DNA from: Promicromonosporaceae bacterium
Lineage (GTDB): Bacteria; Actinomycetota; Actinomycetes; Actinomycetales; Cellulomonadaceae
NCBI GenBank assembly: GCA_009780755.1
Contig: WQZL01000052.1
Coordinates: 1-13,951 of the forward strand
DNA length: 13,951 nt
Direction: 5' to 3'
The position numbers and the translations under genes are program-made. Shown here piece by piece: positions 7,044 through 13,153 of this stretch (the first letter of the stretch is position 1; every line of letters begins with the position of its first letter). The notes below the pieces were generated by a model, which ran no database searches, was not told the DNA's origin, and was given only the letters and a program-made list of their open reading frames with translations.

Positions 7044-7444
7044 CGAGTCAGCCAATCGCGGAGCTGATCGTCGGTGGAGAGCGACACGATCTGCACGAAC
7101 CCCCAGTTATCGCCGTGGTTTGGGTAGAGGCGCAGGTCATCGTTCCAGTCAAAGGCGTACTCGCGAACCGCCGAGATCAGGTCGGCAACCACGGAATCGA
7201 AGTCGGTGCCGGTAGCCAGGATGGAGGGGATGTTCGGAATGGTGGCCCACCATTCCTGCTCGCCGCAGGTGATCTGTGGATCGGGGTTCACGAGGTGCAT
7301 TAGCGACTCGCGCAGCCGGTTTGCATCCACGAGCGCGGTGAGGTGCCCGCTCCGCAGCACGGGCACCGATACTCCTTGCTCGGCCAGATCCAGCGCGGAC
7401 TTAAAGTTGGCGCGGGTCTCGGTGGCCGACTGAACTGGGGCCAT
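7040..7444 (-). CDS. Phd/HicB-like antitoxin
   Basis: The product is 134 residues from the ATG at 7444, which has GGAG six bases upstream; an in-frame TTG at 7456 overlaps that site and is less likely. The N-terminus (SATETRANFKSALDLAEQG, then VPVLRSGHLTALVDANRLRE) matches the Phd/YefM DNA-binding antitoxin pattern. The C-terminal half (EQEWWATIPNIPSILATG, DFDSVVADLISAVREYA, then NWGFVQIV) resembles the HicB pseudo-RNase H antitoxin domain. It would repress its own promoter and neutralise the toxin, which follows with a four-base overlap. The palindromic GTAC operator lies 17 bases upstream. Antitoxin identity is well supported; the two-part domain reading is my inference. Confidence 0.75.
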   Translation of the reverse strand: MAPVQSATETRANFKSALDLAEQGVSVPVLRSGHLTALVDANRLRESLMHLVNPDPQITCGEQEWWATIPNIPSILATGTDFDSVVADLISAVREYAFDWNDDLRLYPNHGDNWGFVQIVSLSTDDQLRDWLTR

Positions 7445-7460
7445 CGCCTTCTCCAATCGC

Positions 7461-7483
7461 TGTACGCTTCGTACATACTGTAC
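7461..7483. promoter_or_regulatory. Palindromic operator of the toxin-antitoxin operon
   Basis: Two overlapping perfect inverted repeats: TGTACG-CTT-CGTACA (7461-7475) and GTACA-TAC-TGTAC (7471-7483). The result is three GTAC half-sites starting at 7462, 7471 and 7480, exactly nine bases apart. It lies 17 to 39 bases before the antitoxin ATG, where Phd-type antitoxins commonly bind for autoregulation. Confidence 0.65.
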
Positions 7484-7599
7484 TTGTTTTGAACCGGCTT
7501 GACTAGCGCCCTAGCAGGCGTGCAAACGAGCTGCGCATCTACTCGCTGCGCCGGGTGATTGTCGGGGGTGCGTTGTAGCCTGAAAACCCAAGCCGGGAC

Positions 7600-7606
7600 G
7601 GAGGAG
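7600..7606 (+). promoter_or_regulatory. Shine-Dalgarno site of the RhuM gene
   Basis: GGAGGAG ends six bases before the ATG at 7613 and decides that start over the upstream in-frame GTG at 7559. Confidence 0.75.
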
Positions 7607-7612
7607 AGCCAG

Positions 7613-8632
7613 ATGTCTGAGAAGCCGCAGAGCGAAGTGATCTTGTATCAACGTTCCGATGGTGCGCCTGCGCTGGAGGTGTGCCTCGAAGACGAGACTG
7701 TCTGGCTAACGCAGGCACAGATGGTTGAACTGTTCCAGCGGGACAAATCCACCATATCGCGGCACATCGCCAACATTTTTAGCGAGGGTGAGTTGGACTG
7801 TGAGGGAACTGTTGCAGAATTTGCAACAGTTCAAGTTGAGGGTGGACGGACGGTTGGGCGCGTTGTGACGCGGTACAACCTGGACGTGGTCATCTCCGTC
7901 GGGTATCGGGTCAAGTCCTTGCAGGGTACTCGGTTCCGCATGTGGGCAACCCAGCGGTTGCGGGAATACTTGGTGAAGGGTTTCACCATGGACGACGAAC
8001 GGCTCAAAAACCTGGGCGGTGGGCTGTACTGGAAGGAACTCCTGGATCGCATCCGGGACATTCGTTCTAGCGAGAAGGTGCTTTATCGCCAGGTTCTCGA
8101 CCTGTACGCGACCAGCGTTGACTACAACCCGACTGCGGCCGAAACCATCGAGTTCTTCAAGATTGTGCAAAACAAGCTGCACTACGCAGCTCACGGGCGT
8201 ACCGCTGCCGAAGTCATCGCTGAACGAGCCGATGCTGGTAAGCCATTTATGGGTCTGCTGTCGTTCCGTGGTGAACGTCCAGTCAAATCCGAGGTGACCG
8301 TCGCGAAAAACTACCTGGACGAGACTGAACTCAGGCGTCTTAACTCCCTGGTGGCCGCATATTTCGAAGCTGCGGAATTTCGCGCTCTCAGCCGACAAAA
8401 AACCTTCATGGTTGACTGGCTTGCCCAGCTTGATCGTCTCGTTGTTGCCATGGAGGCGCCACAACTTCATGACGGCGGGCAGATGAGTCGCAAGATGGCA
8501 GACGAAAAGGCTCACCACGAGTACAACAGATACCAGGCGGCGGTTGCCGCTGCACCCTCGGAGGTGGAGCAGGCGTACCTAGAGGCGCTGCGGCAACTTC
8601 AGCACAAGGCAGGAAGCATCGGATCGGAGTGA
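7613..8632 (+). CDS. rhuM: RhuM family protein
   Basis: Named after a Salmonella pathogenicity island 3 gene, this family is common in mobile and defence-associated DNA; its biochemical role is unknown to me. The 339-residue product is full length. Residues 23-56 look like a helix-turn-helix (VWLTQAQMVELFQRDKSTIS), followed by TVAEFATVQVEGG, YNLDVVISVGYRVKSLQG and RFRMWATQRLREYLVKGF. The second half carries FFKIVQNKLHYAAHG, TAAEVIAERADAGKP, VTVAKNYLDETELRRLN and a helical C-terminus. The ATG at 7613 has GGAGGAG in position. It diverges from the toxin-antitoxin operon and converges on the GH13 gene with a gap of only 22 bases. DNA binding is inferred from the helix-turn-helix. It probably belongs to the same accessory block as mrr. 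Confidence 0.9.
   Translation: MSEKPQSEVILYQRSDGAPALEVCLEDETVWLTQAQMVELFQRDKSTISRHIANIFSEGELDCEGTVAEFATVQVEGGRTVGRVVTRYNLDVVISVGYRVKSLQGTRFRMWATQRLREYLVKGFTMDDERLKNLGGGLYWKELLDRIRDIRSSEKVLYRQVLDLYATSVDYNPTAAETIEFFKIVQNKLHYAAHGRTAAEVIAERADAGKPFMGLLSFRGERPVKSEVTVAKNYLDETELRRLNSLVAAYFEAAEFRALSRQKTFMVDWLAQLDRLVVAMEAPQLHDGGQMSRKMADEKAHHEYNRYQAAVAAAPSEVEQAYLEALRQLQHKAGSIGSE
7806..7832. repeat. Perfect inverted repeat inside the RhuM gene
   Basis: GAACTGTTGCA (7806-7816) and TGCAACAGTTC (7822-7832) are perfect 11-base inverted arms around GAATT. The region encodes TVAEFATVQ. It could form a hairpin in the mRNA or be a binding site, or may simply follow from the conserved codons. Confidence 0.6.
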
Positions 8633-8654
8633 TGCGTGTGGATTCTAATGAAAA

Positions 8655-10814
8655 CTAATCGATAAAGGCGTGGGTGGGGTAGCTGGGGCAGCGGTAGATG
8701 TTGGCCTCGTAGGGGCGAAGCCAGTCCGACTGGGTGGGGTGGGTAGAGAGTTCTAGCGTGTACTCGTGTGGGCGTGGTGTCTTGGCGCGGCTGCGTGGCT
8801 GGGCGGAGAGGTTGCATTCGATGAACCAGACATCGTTGCCAAGCACGCGGTAGTAGCCGAAGTAGTTTTTCGGGCCGCCATTTTGGGGCTTGGTGACCGT
8901 GGAGCCGAGGAGGAATTCGTCCTTGAAGTGGACATCACCATAGACGAAGGCTTGTTCGCGGCGGCGTAGCGCGATCAGTTTTCGGTAGAACTCCAGCACC
9001 GAAGTTTCGTCACCGAGTTGATCGGCGACGGCAGGGGCTGGCGCGTCATTCTGCGCGGAGGGAGCGCAGCGATCGCAGTCGCAGAACCTAGAGTCGATAG
9101 TGGGCGTTAACTCTGGGTCCTGCGACTCGCTTGCGGTTCGCGCAGTCGACTCAATTGCTGGGGTCGGCGCTGGTGTGGGGAGCCAGGGGGTGCCGGTGGT
9201 GAAGCCGCCGGTTGGGCTGGTTGTCCACGGGATGGGGGTGCGGGCGTGGTCGCGAGTGCCAGCCAGCACCCGGGCGAACGCCTTATCCGGAGACTTACCC
9301 GCCACCACCAGCTCGGCGTAGAGATTCAGGCTCTCCACGTCGCGCAGATCGTCGATGGACGTAAACGGTTGGTTGCCCAGGCCGATCTCCTGGCCCTGGA
9401 ACACGAACGGCGTGCCCCGGCTCGTTAGTTGAATCACCGCCAGCAGCTTCGCCACCGCCGACCACCAGGCGGGGTCCGGGTTCACCTTTGCCACCATGCG
9501 TGGGTTGTCGTGGTTGTCGTAGAACAGCGACATCCAGCACGATGCCGGGTATCGCTCCGTCCATTCGACCAGGTACGACTTCAGGTAATTCAGGTCGTAG
9601 GCGTAATCGTCGAAGCGGGTCTTGCCGGGATTCTCCAACTGATCGAAGGAAAAGATCATGTCCAGCTCACCGCGCTCCTCCGCCGTGAGCAGTTTTGCCA
9701 TCTCCAGGCCGACGCCCGGCGTCTCACCCACGCTGAATGCGCCATGCGGCTCAAATGCTCCGGCGCGCAGCTCGCGCAGATACTCGTGCAGGCGCGGGCC
9801 ATAGAAGTACTTCTCCACGCCGGTAAAACCCATCAGGTTGCCGATAGTGGTATCACCGTCGGGCAGGCCATCCGTCTTGGAAATGTAGTTGATGACATCC
9901 AGGCGGAAGCCGTCTACGCCCTTGGCCAGCCACCAATTCACCAGGTCGGTAACCTCGCGCCGCACTGAAGGGTTCTCCCAGTTCAGATCCATCTGCTTGG
10001 CGCTGAACAGGCGCAGCGCCCACAGGTCTTCCCCGTTCGCGCCGATTCCCTCGTACTTGTTCCAGGCCGGGCCGGAGAAGAACGACGTCCAGTTATTCGG
10101 TGGTTGCTGGTCTGGCCCGTCGGGACCGATGCCCGGCCGGAAGATGTAGTAGTCGCGGTACTTCGACGATGGATCGGCCAACGCCTCGCGGAACCACGGA
10201 TGCTCGTCTGAGGTGTGGTTCACCACCAGGTCCATGATGAGCCGCATCCCGCGCTCATGAACCCCGGCGAGTAGCGCATCAAAATCCGCCATCGTGCCGA
10301 ACTCAGGGCTTATCGCTTGGTAATCGCGGATGTCGTAGCCGTTGTCGTCGTTCGGGGAATCGTATATGGGGGAGAGCCACAGAGCGTCGATGCCCAGGTC
10401 GCGCAGGTAGTCCAGCTTCTCGATGATACCGGGCAGGTCACCGATGCCGTCGCCGTTTGAGTCGTTAAACGAGCGCGGGTAAATCTGGTAAAAGACGGCC
10501 TCCTTCCACCATGTTTTCGTTATCCCTGGGTCCTGCGACTCGCTGCCGTTCGCGCAGGATGACGTAAGGGAGGGGTGGTCGTCTGTGGGGGAGGTGGGCG
10601 CGGAGTTTAGGAGGGTGAGCAGCGAGTCGAAGAAGGTAGGGTCGAGACGCTTGCCTGCGATGCGCTCCAGGTGGGTGAGCTTTAGGTGAGAGACCAGCGG
10701 GTTAGTGATCCAGCCCTCACCCTTGCCTAGTTGGAGCAGGATTTTGCCCAGCGCGTCGCGGCCAACGGGGTTGGCCCACAGGTCGGAAATGCGCGAGTTC
10801 ATGGTGAGAGTCAT
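8655..10814 (-). CDS. GH13 alpha-1,6-glucosidase (oligo-1,6-glucosidase type) with repeat-derived inserts
   Basis: A cytoplasmic retaining glycosidase predicted to release glucose from isomaltose-type or similar oligosaccharides. The 719-residue frame is intact. The catalytic part starts near residue 102 (WWKEAVFYQIYPRSF). Conserved regions are DLVVNH (195-200), GFRLDVIN with nucleophile Asp306, VGETPG with acid/base Glu364, and YDNHDNPR with Asp436. Val307 right after the nucleophile is the known mark of alpha-1,6 specificity. Residues 1-72 form an unrecognised helical N-terminal domain. Residues 84-97 and about 555-590 are encoded by palindromic repeats; the second makes the linker after TPWL some 35-40 residues longer than usual. 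No Shine-Dalgarno site is evident at 10814, and Met5 (10802) is possible. Exact substrate is uncertain; trehalose-6-phosphate or dextran oligomers are alternatives. No signal peptide is seen. Confidence 0.9.
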   Translation of the reverse strand: MTLTMNSRISDLWANPVGRDALGKILLQLGKGEGWITNPLVSHLKLTHLERIAGKRLDPTFFDSLLTLLNSAPTSPTDDHPSLTSSCANGSESQDPGITKTWWKEAVFYQIYPRSFNDSNGDGIGDLPGIIEKLDYLRDLGIDALWLSPIYDSPNDDNGYDIRDYQAISPEFGTMADFDALLAGVHERGMRLIMDLVVNHTSDEHPWFREALADPSSKYRDYYIFRPGIGPDGPDQQPPNNWTSFFSGPAWNKYEGIGANGEDLWALRLFSAKQMDLNWENPSVRREVTDLVNWWLAKGVDGFRLDVINYISKTDGLPDGDTTIGNLMGFTGVEKYFYGPRLHEYLRELRAGAFEPHGAFSVGETPGVGLEMAKLLTAEERGELDMIFSFDQLENPGKTRFDDYAYDLNYLKSYLVEWTERYPASCWMSLFYDNHDNPRMVAKVNPDPAWWSAVAKLLAVIQLTSRGTPFVFQGQEIGLGNQPFTSIDDLRDVESLNLYAELVVAGKSPDKAFARVLAGTRDHARTPIPWTTSPTGGFTTGTPWLPTPAPTPAIESTARTASESQDPELTPTIDSRFCDCDRCAPSAQNDAPAPAVADQLGDETSVLEFYRKLIALRRREQAFVYGDVHFKDEFLLGSTVTKPQNGGPKNYFGYYRVLGNDVWFIECNLSAQPRSRAKTPRPHEYTLELSTHPTQSDWLRPYEANIYRCPSYPTHAFID
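9045..9152. repeat. Palindromic repeat copy 3 (in frame within GH13 gene, residues 555-590)
   Basis: The left half runs GTCATTCTGCGCG to TCGCAGAACCTAGAGT (9045-9094) and the right half ACTCTGGGTCCTGCGA to CGCGCAGTCGAC (9110-9150). The inner arms pair at 14 of 16 positions and the outer ends are also complementary, so the whole is about a 106-base hairpin. On the coding strand it reads without stops, including ASESQDPE, FCDCDRC and SAQND. Its length of 108 bases equals 36 codons. Confidence 0.85.
10524..10563. repeat. Palindromic repeat copy 4 (in frame within GH13 gene, residues 84-97)
   Basis: A single-arm copy. The minus strand reads GTCATCCTGCGCG, then AACGGCAGCGAG, then TCGCAGGACCCAGGG, the same order as the other copies. 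It encodes CANGSESQDPG, sharing SESQDP with the second insert of the same protein. It lies in the linker between the N-terminal helical domain and the GH13 catalytic domain. Confidence 0.82.
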
Positions 10815-10816
10815 AA

Positions 10817-10840
10817 GTGAACTTTCGGAACGGTGAACTT
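10817..10840. promoter_or_regulatory. Direct repeats upstream of the GH13 gene
   Basis: GTGAACTT occurs at 10817-10824 and 10833-10840, start to start 16 bases apart, immediately before the GH13 ATG. A looser match, GTTGAAC, follows at about 10852. They occupy the place of a Shine-Dalgarno site, so they could be a repressor site or part of a leader. No operon-specific regulator is in the window. Confidence 0.35.
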
Positions 10841-10909
10841 GGCTGGACTCAGTTGAACCAGAGTACCCCGCTGCCCAGCCAGCGCGAGGTGGTGTGATTG
10901 GGCATGATC

Positions 10910-10925
10910 GCTAATCCCGATTAGC
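10910..10925. promoter_or_regulatory. 16-base palindrome at the lipoprotein stop codon
   Basis: GCTAATC-CC-GATTAGC is a perfect 7-base inverted repeat that includes the lipoprotein stop codon. It has no T-run in either direction, so an operator or mRNA-processing hairpin ahead of the GH13 gene is as likely as a terminator. Confidence 0.4.
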
Positions 10926-11612
10926 AGCATCGCGGTGGGTGGTCCAGGCTTCCTCGGCGTCAAGTTGCGCGGAGGTGATGGCCCGGAACTCGGTGATGGC
11001 GCCAGGGGGTGGATCCCAGCCAAACCGGGTATCCAGGGCGGGTTCGTCGCGCCTGTTGCTCCAGCCCCCGTTGCCCCAGGTGGCGTTGGTTTCGCGCACG
11101 CCGCCGGGCAGAACCACGTTAATCCGGATGACCGCCTCGTCGGTGAGTGCCGGGCCGAGGGTGTGCCAGTCGGCGGTGAGGTTCAGCGAGCCGGACAACA
11201 TGGTCTCGTCGCCCTCTTGGGCAAGAGTCAGGCCGGGCAGGTGCTGCCCGAGGCGGCTCAGTGGCAGCCCCTCGGCGCGCACGCTGACTCCACGGGCCGC
11301 CCATCCCTCGTATCGGGGGTTGATGTGTACCTGCACCGGCAGGTCGGCAAAATCGGCCTCGATGCTGGCCGACCACGCATCGAGATCGAGGCCCAGCGCG
11401 GTCGCCACGTTATCGCTGAGGCTGACGCTTTGCCGGAAGCCAAAAGTGCCATCGGCATGCACCGTCACCCAAATTTCGGCGTCCAGGGCTTGCGGAACAT
11501 AAACCACGCAGCAGGGTTCGTCACAGCAGTCTTCCTCGTATCCACTGCACCCGGCAACTAGCAGGACGGCCAGGCAGGCCAAGGCGACAAGAAGGCGGCG
11601 GTAGATTCTCAT
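10911..11612 (-). CDS. LppM-like lipoprotein
   Basis: A 233-residue secreted protein anchored by a lipid. Basic residues (MRIYRR), a hydrophobic core (7-20) and the lipobox VAGC put the lipidated cysteine at Cys22. Residues about 43-150 resemble the LppM domain of actinobacterial lipoproteins: AEIWVTVHADGTFGFRQSVS, then LADLP-like VQVHINPRYEGWAARGVSV and later SGSLNLTADW. Directly after the lipobox lies an unusual cysteine cluster, EDCCDEPCC (Cys29, 30, 34, 35), which might bind metal or form disulfides. No C-terminal membrane helix is visible, unlike many LppM proteins. It lies 62 bases after the GPH transporter on the same strand. A link to sugar use is only positional. The lipoprotein call is secure; the family is moderately so. 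Confidence 0.72.
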   Translation of the reverse strand: MRIYRRLLVALACLAVLLVAGCSGYEEDCCDEPCCVVYVPQALDAEIWVTVHADGTFGFRQSVSLSDNVATALGLDLDAWSASIEADFADLPVQVHINPRYEGWAARGVSVRAEGLPLSRLGQHLPGLTLAQEGDETMLSGSLNLTADWHTLGPALTDEAVIRINVVLPGGVRETNATWGNGGWSNRRDEPALDTRFGWDPPPGAITEFRAITSAQLDAEEAWTTHRDAANRD

Positions 11613-11674
11613 GCCTATGCATGGCGCAGCCTCGTCGCCTAGTCACACCATCTCAGTAACGATGCGATAACAGG

Positions 11675-13153
11675 CTAGGACGTTTGCTGAATCTCTCCGC
11701 GGGATAGTAGGTCGGCGTGGATTTGGGCGTACTTGGTTTCGTCGATGCGGTACTTGAAGTGGTAGATCAGGTAACCGACGGCGATGAAAACCAGCGGCAG
11801 GCCAAACATCGCCAGCTTGAACACGGTCAGGTCGCCCCCGGTCAGCAGGTCTTCACCATAGGTGGCATCGTTCAACCCGGTAATGATGGCGGTAAAGCCA
11901 ACAATGCCCGTGCCGATGGCCCCACCCGCCTTGTAAATGAAGGGCTGGAGGGAGAATGTCACCGAATCGTTGCGCTTGCCCAGCTTCCAATGCCCGTAAT
12001 CTACGGTGTCGGCCAGGCATAACAACATCAGCAATTGGATCGCGGCCTGTCCCACAAAGATCAGCACGCCTGCGATACCGATCACGATCATCGTGTCGGT
12101 GGGCGCAAAGAAAAACAACACATACCCGGCCACCACCAGGGCCGTCGCCAGTAGGTAGACGGTGCGACGCGGCAACCGCTTGGCCACGTAAGGAAACACC
12201 AGCAGCGAGGCAATCTGCGAGACGCCAAGAACGACGGAGAAAACCATGAACATCGACTCGTTGCCGTACACGTACTGGAAGTAGAACAGACCAAACGAGG
12301 TGGTGGTGATGTAGCCGATCATGAATAAACCCATCGCGATCGCGATCCACAACAACTGATCGTTCTTCACGATGGCCGTCACGAACTCGCGGAACGAGGT
12401 GGTCTCACGCTCGCTCGTCAGCTTCGGCTCGCGGACGCCCAGCAGGGTCACCGACTGCCCCAGCCACAGCACCACCACGATGATGATCGCGAACAGGAAA
12501 TAGCCTCTTTGCTCGTCGTCGCCGCCCAAAGCCCCGGTGATGGGAACGATACCGGCCACCACAAAGAATGTGCCGATCAGCGCGAAAATGCGGGCCTTGG
12601 CGCCGATATTCTCTCGCTGCTTTTGATCCTGGCTGAGCGCGGGCACATAACTCCAGTAGGCGATGTCGTTCAGCGAGTAGGTGGCGCTCCAGAAGAAGAA
12701 GATCACCGCAAACGTGACCACGTAGGCGGCGCCGGTTAGGCCAAGATTAGCGAAAAACAGCAGTGTTATCAGGCCGGAAGTCAGCGCGCCGAACAAAATC
12801 CACGGCTTATGCTTGCCCCAGCGCGAACGCGTGTTATCGACGATCATGCCCATCAGCGGGTCGGTCACCGCATCGAAGATGCGCAGCGCCACCCACACGC
12901 CTACCACCCAGGCGAGCGTCGCATCGGGCAAGTCCGCGACGTTGGTCAAGTACGCGATCAGGAACATCGAGATCAGCGTGTACAACATGTCGCGCCCGAT
13001 AGTGCCGATGCCGAAGGTCCAGCGATTTCGGCGATAGGCACTCGCTTCGCTCCCGTCATTCTGCGCGGAGCGAGCGTCAGCGAGCGAAGTCGCAGAACCT
13101 ATCGTCGAGACTGAATCCTGCGATTTTGCGCCGAATGACGTGTTGTCCATCAT
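11675..13153 (-). CDS. GPH-family sugar:cation symporter (MelB-like), repeat-derived N-terminal tail
   Basis: A 12-helix major-facilitator transporter of the glycoside-pentoside-hexuronide group, 492 residues, expected to import alpha-galactosides or related oligosaccharides with a cation. Recognisable segments are WTFGIGTIGRDMLYT (45-59), DPLMGMIVDNTRSRWGKHKPW (the conserved first cytoplasmic loop) and DTVDYGHWKLGKRNDS in the second half, followed by the last helices and a short basic tail. The ATG at 13153 overlaps the stop of the upstream alpha-galactosidase by four bases (ATGA), so the two are coupled. Residues 5-33, possibly to 39, are encoded by palindromic repeat copy 5, giving a tail of about 44 residues before the conserved start, longer than the usual 5-15. 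Substrate is inferred from the neighbouring GH36 and GH13 genes. Confidence 0.92.
   Translation of the reverse strand: MMDNTSFGAKSQDSVSTIGSATSLADARSAQNDGSEASAYRRNRWTFGIGTIGRDMLYTLISMFLIAYLTNVADLPDATLAWVVGVWVALRIFDAVTDPLMGMIVDNTRSRWGKHKPWILFGALTSGLITLLFFANLGLTGAAYVVTFAVIFFFWSATYSLNDIAYWSYVPALSQDQKQRENIGAKARIFALIGTFFVVAGIVPITGALGGDDEQRGYFLFAIIIVVVLWLGQSVTLLGVREPKLTSERETTSFREFVTAIVKNDQLLWIAIAMGLFMIGYITTTSFGLFYFQYVYGNESMFMVFSVVLGVSQIASLLVFPYVAKRLPRRTVYLLATALVVAGYVLFFFAPTDTMIVIGIAGVLIFVGQAAIQLLMLLCLADTVDYGHWKLGKRNDSVTFSLQPFIYKAGGAIGTGIVGFTAIITGLNDATYGEDLLTGGDLTVFKLAMFGLPLVFIAVGYLIYHFKYRIDETKYAQIHADLLSRGEIQQTS
13055..13139. repeat. Palindromic repeat copy 5 (in frame, N-terminus of GPH transporter)
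   Basis: Outer arms GTCATTCTGCGC (13055-13066) and GCGCCGAATGAC (13128-13139) match at 11 of 12 positions. The inner parts GTCGCAGAACC and GAATCCTGCGAT face each other imperfectly, and a GAGCG-rich hairpin fills the left half. The related stretch CACTCGCTTCGCTCC (13039-13053) adjoins it, so the element may reach 13037. Encoded peptides include KSQDS and SAQND. Confidence 0.83.

Noticed and set aside
7706..8518. 270-codon minus-strand frame opposite the RhuM gene
   Set aside because: The RhuM family match on the plus strand is convincing over the full length, and the antisense frame resembles nothing I know.
5500..8650. att site formed by a second copy of the ssrA 3' end
   Set aside because: I searched by eye for the GGTTCGATTCCCCGCAGCTCC end downstream and found no duplicate, nor an integrase gene.
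9429..9968. 179-codon plus-strand frame opposite the GH13 gene
   Set aside because: It mirrors the conserved GH13 barrel motifs, so it is a shadow of that gene.
8655..10814. GH13 gene as a pseudogene broken by repeats
   Set aside because: The frame is continuous through both inserts and all catalytic residues are present.
10935..11561. 208-codon plus-strand frame opposite the lipoprotein
   Set aside because: The minus-strand frame has a lipobox signal peptide at its start; the plus-strand frame has no features.
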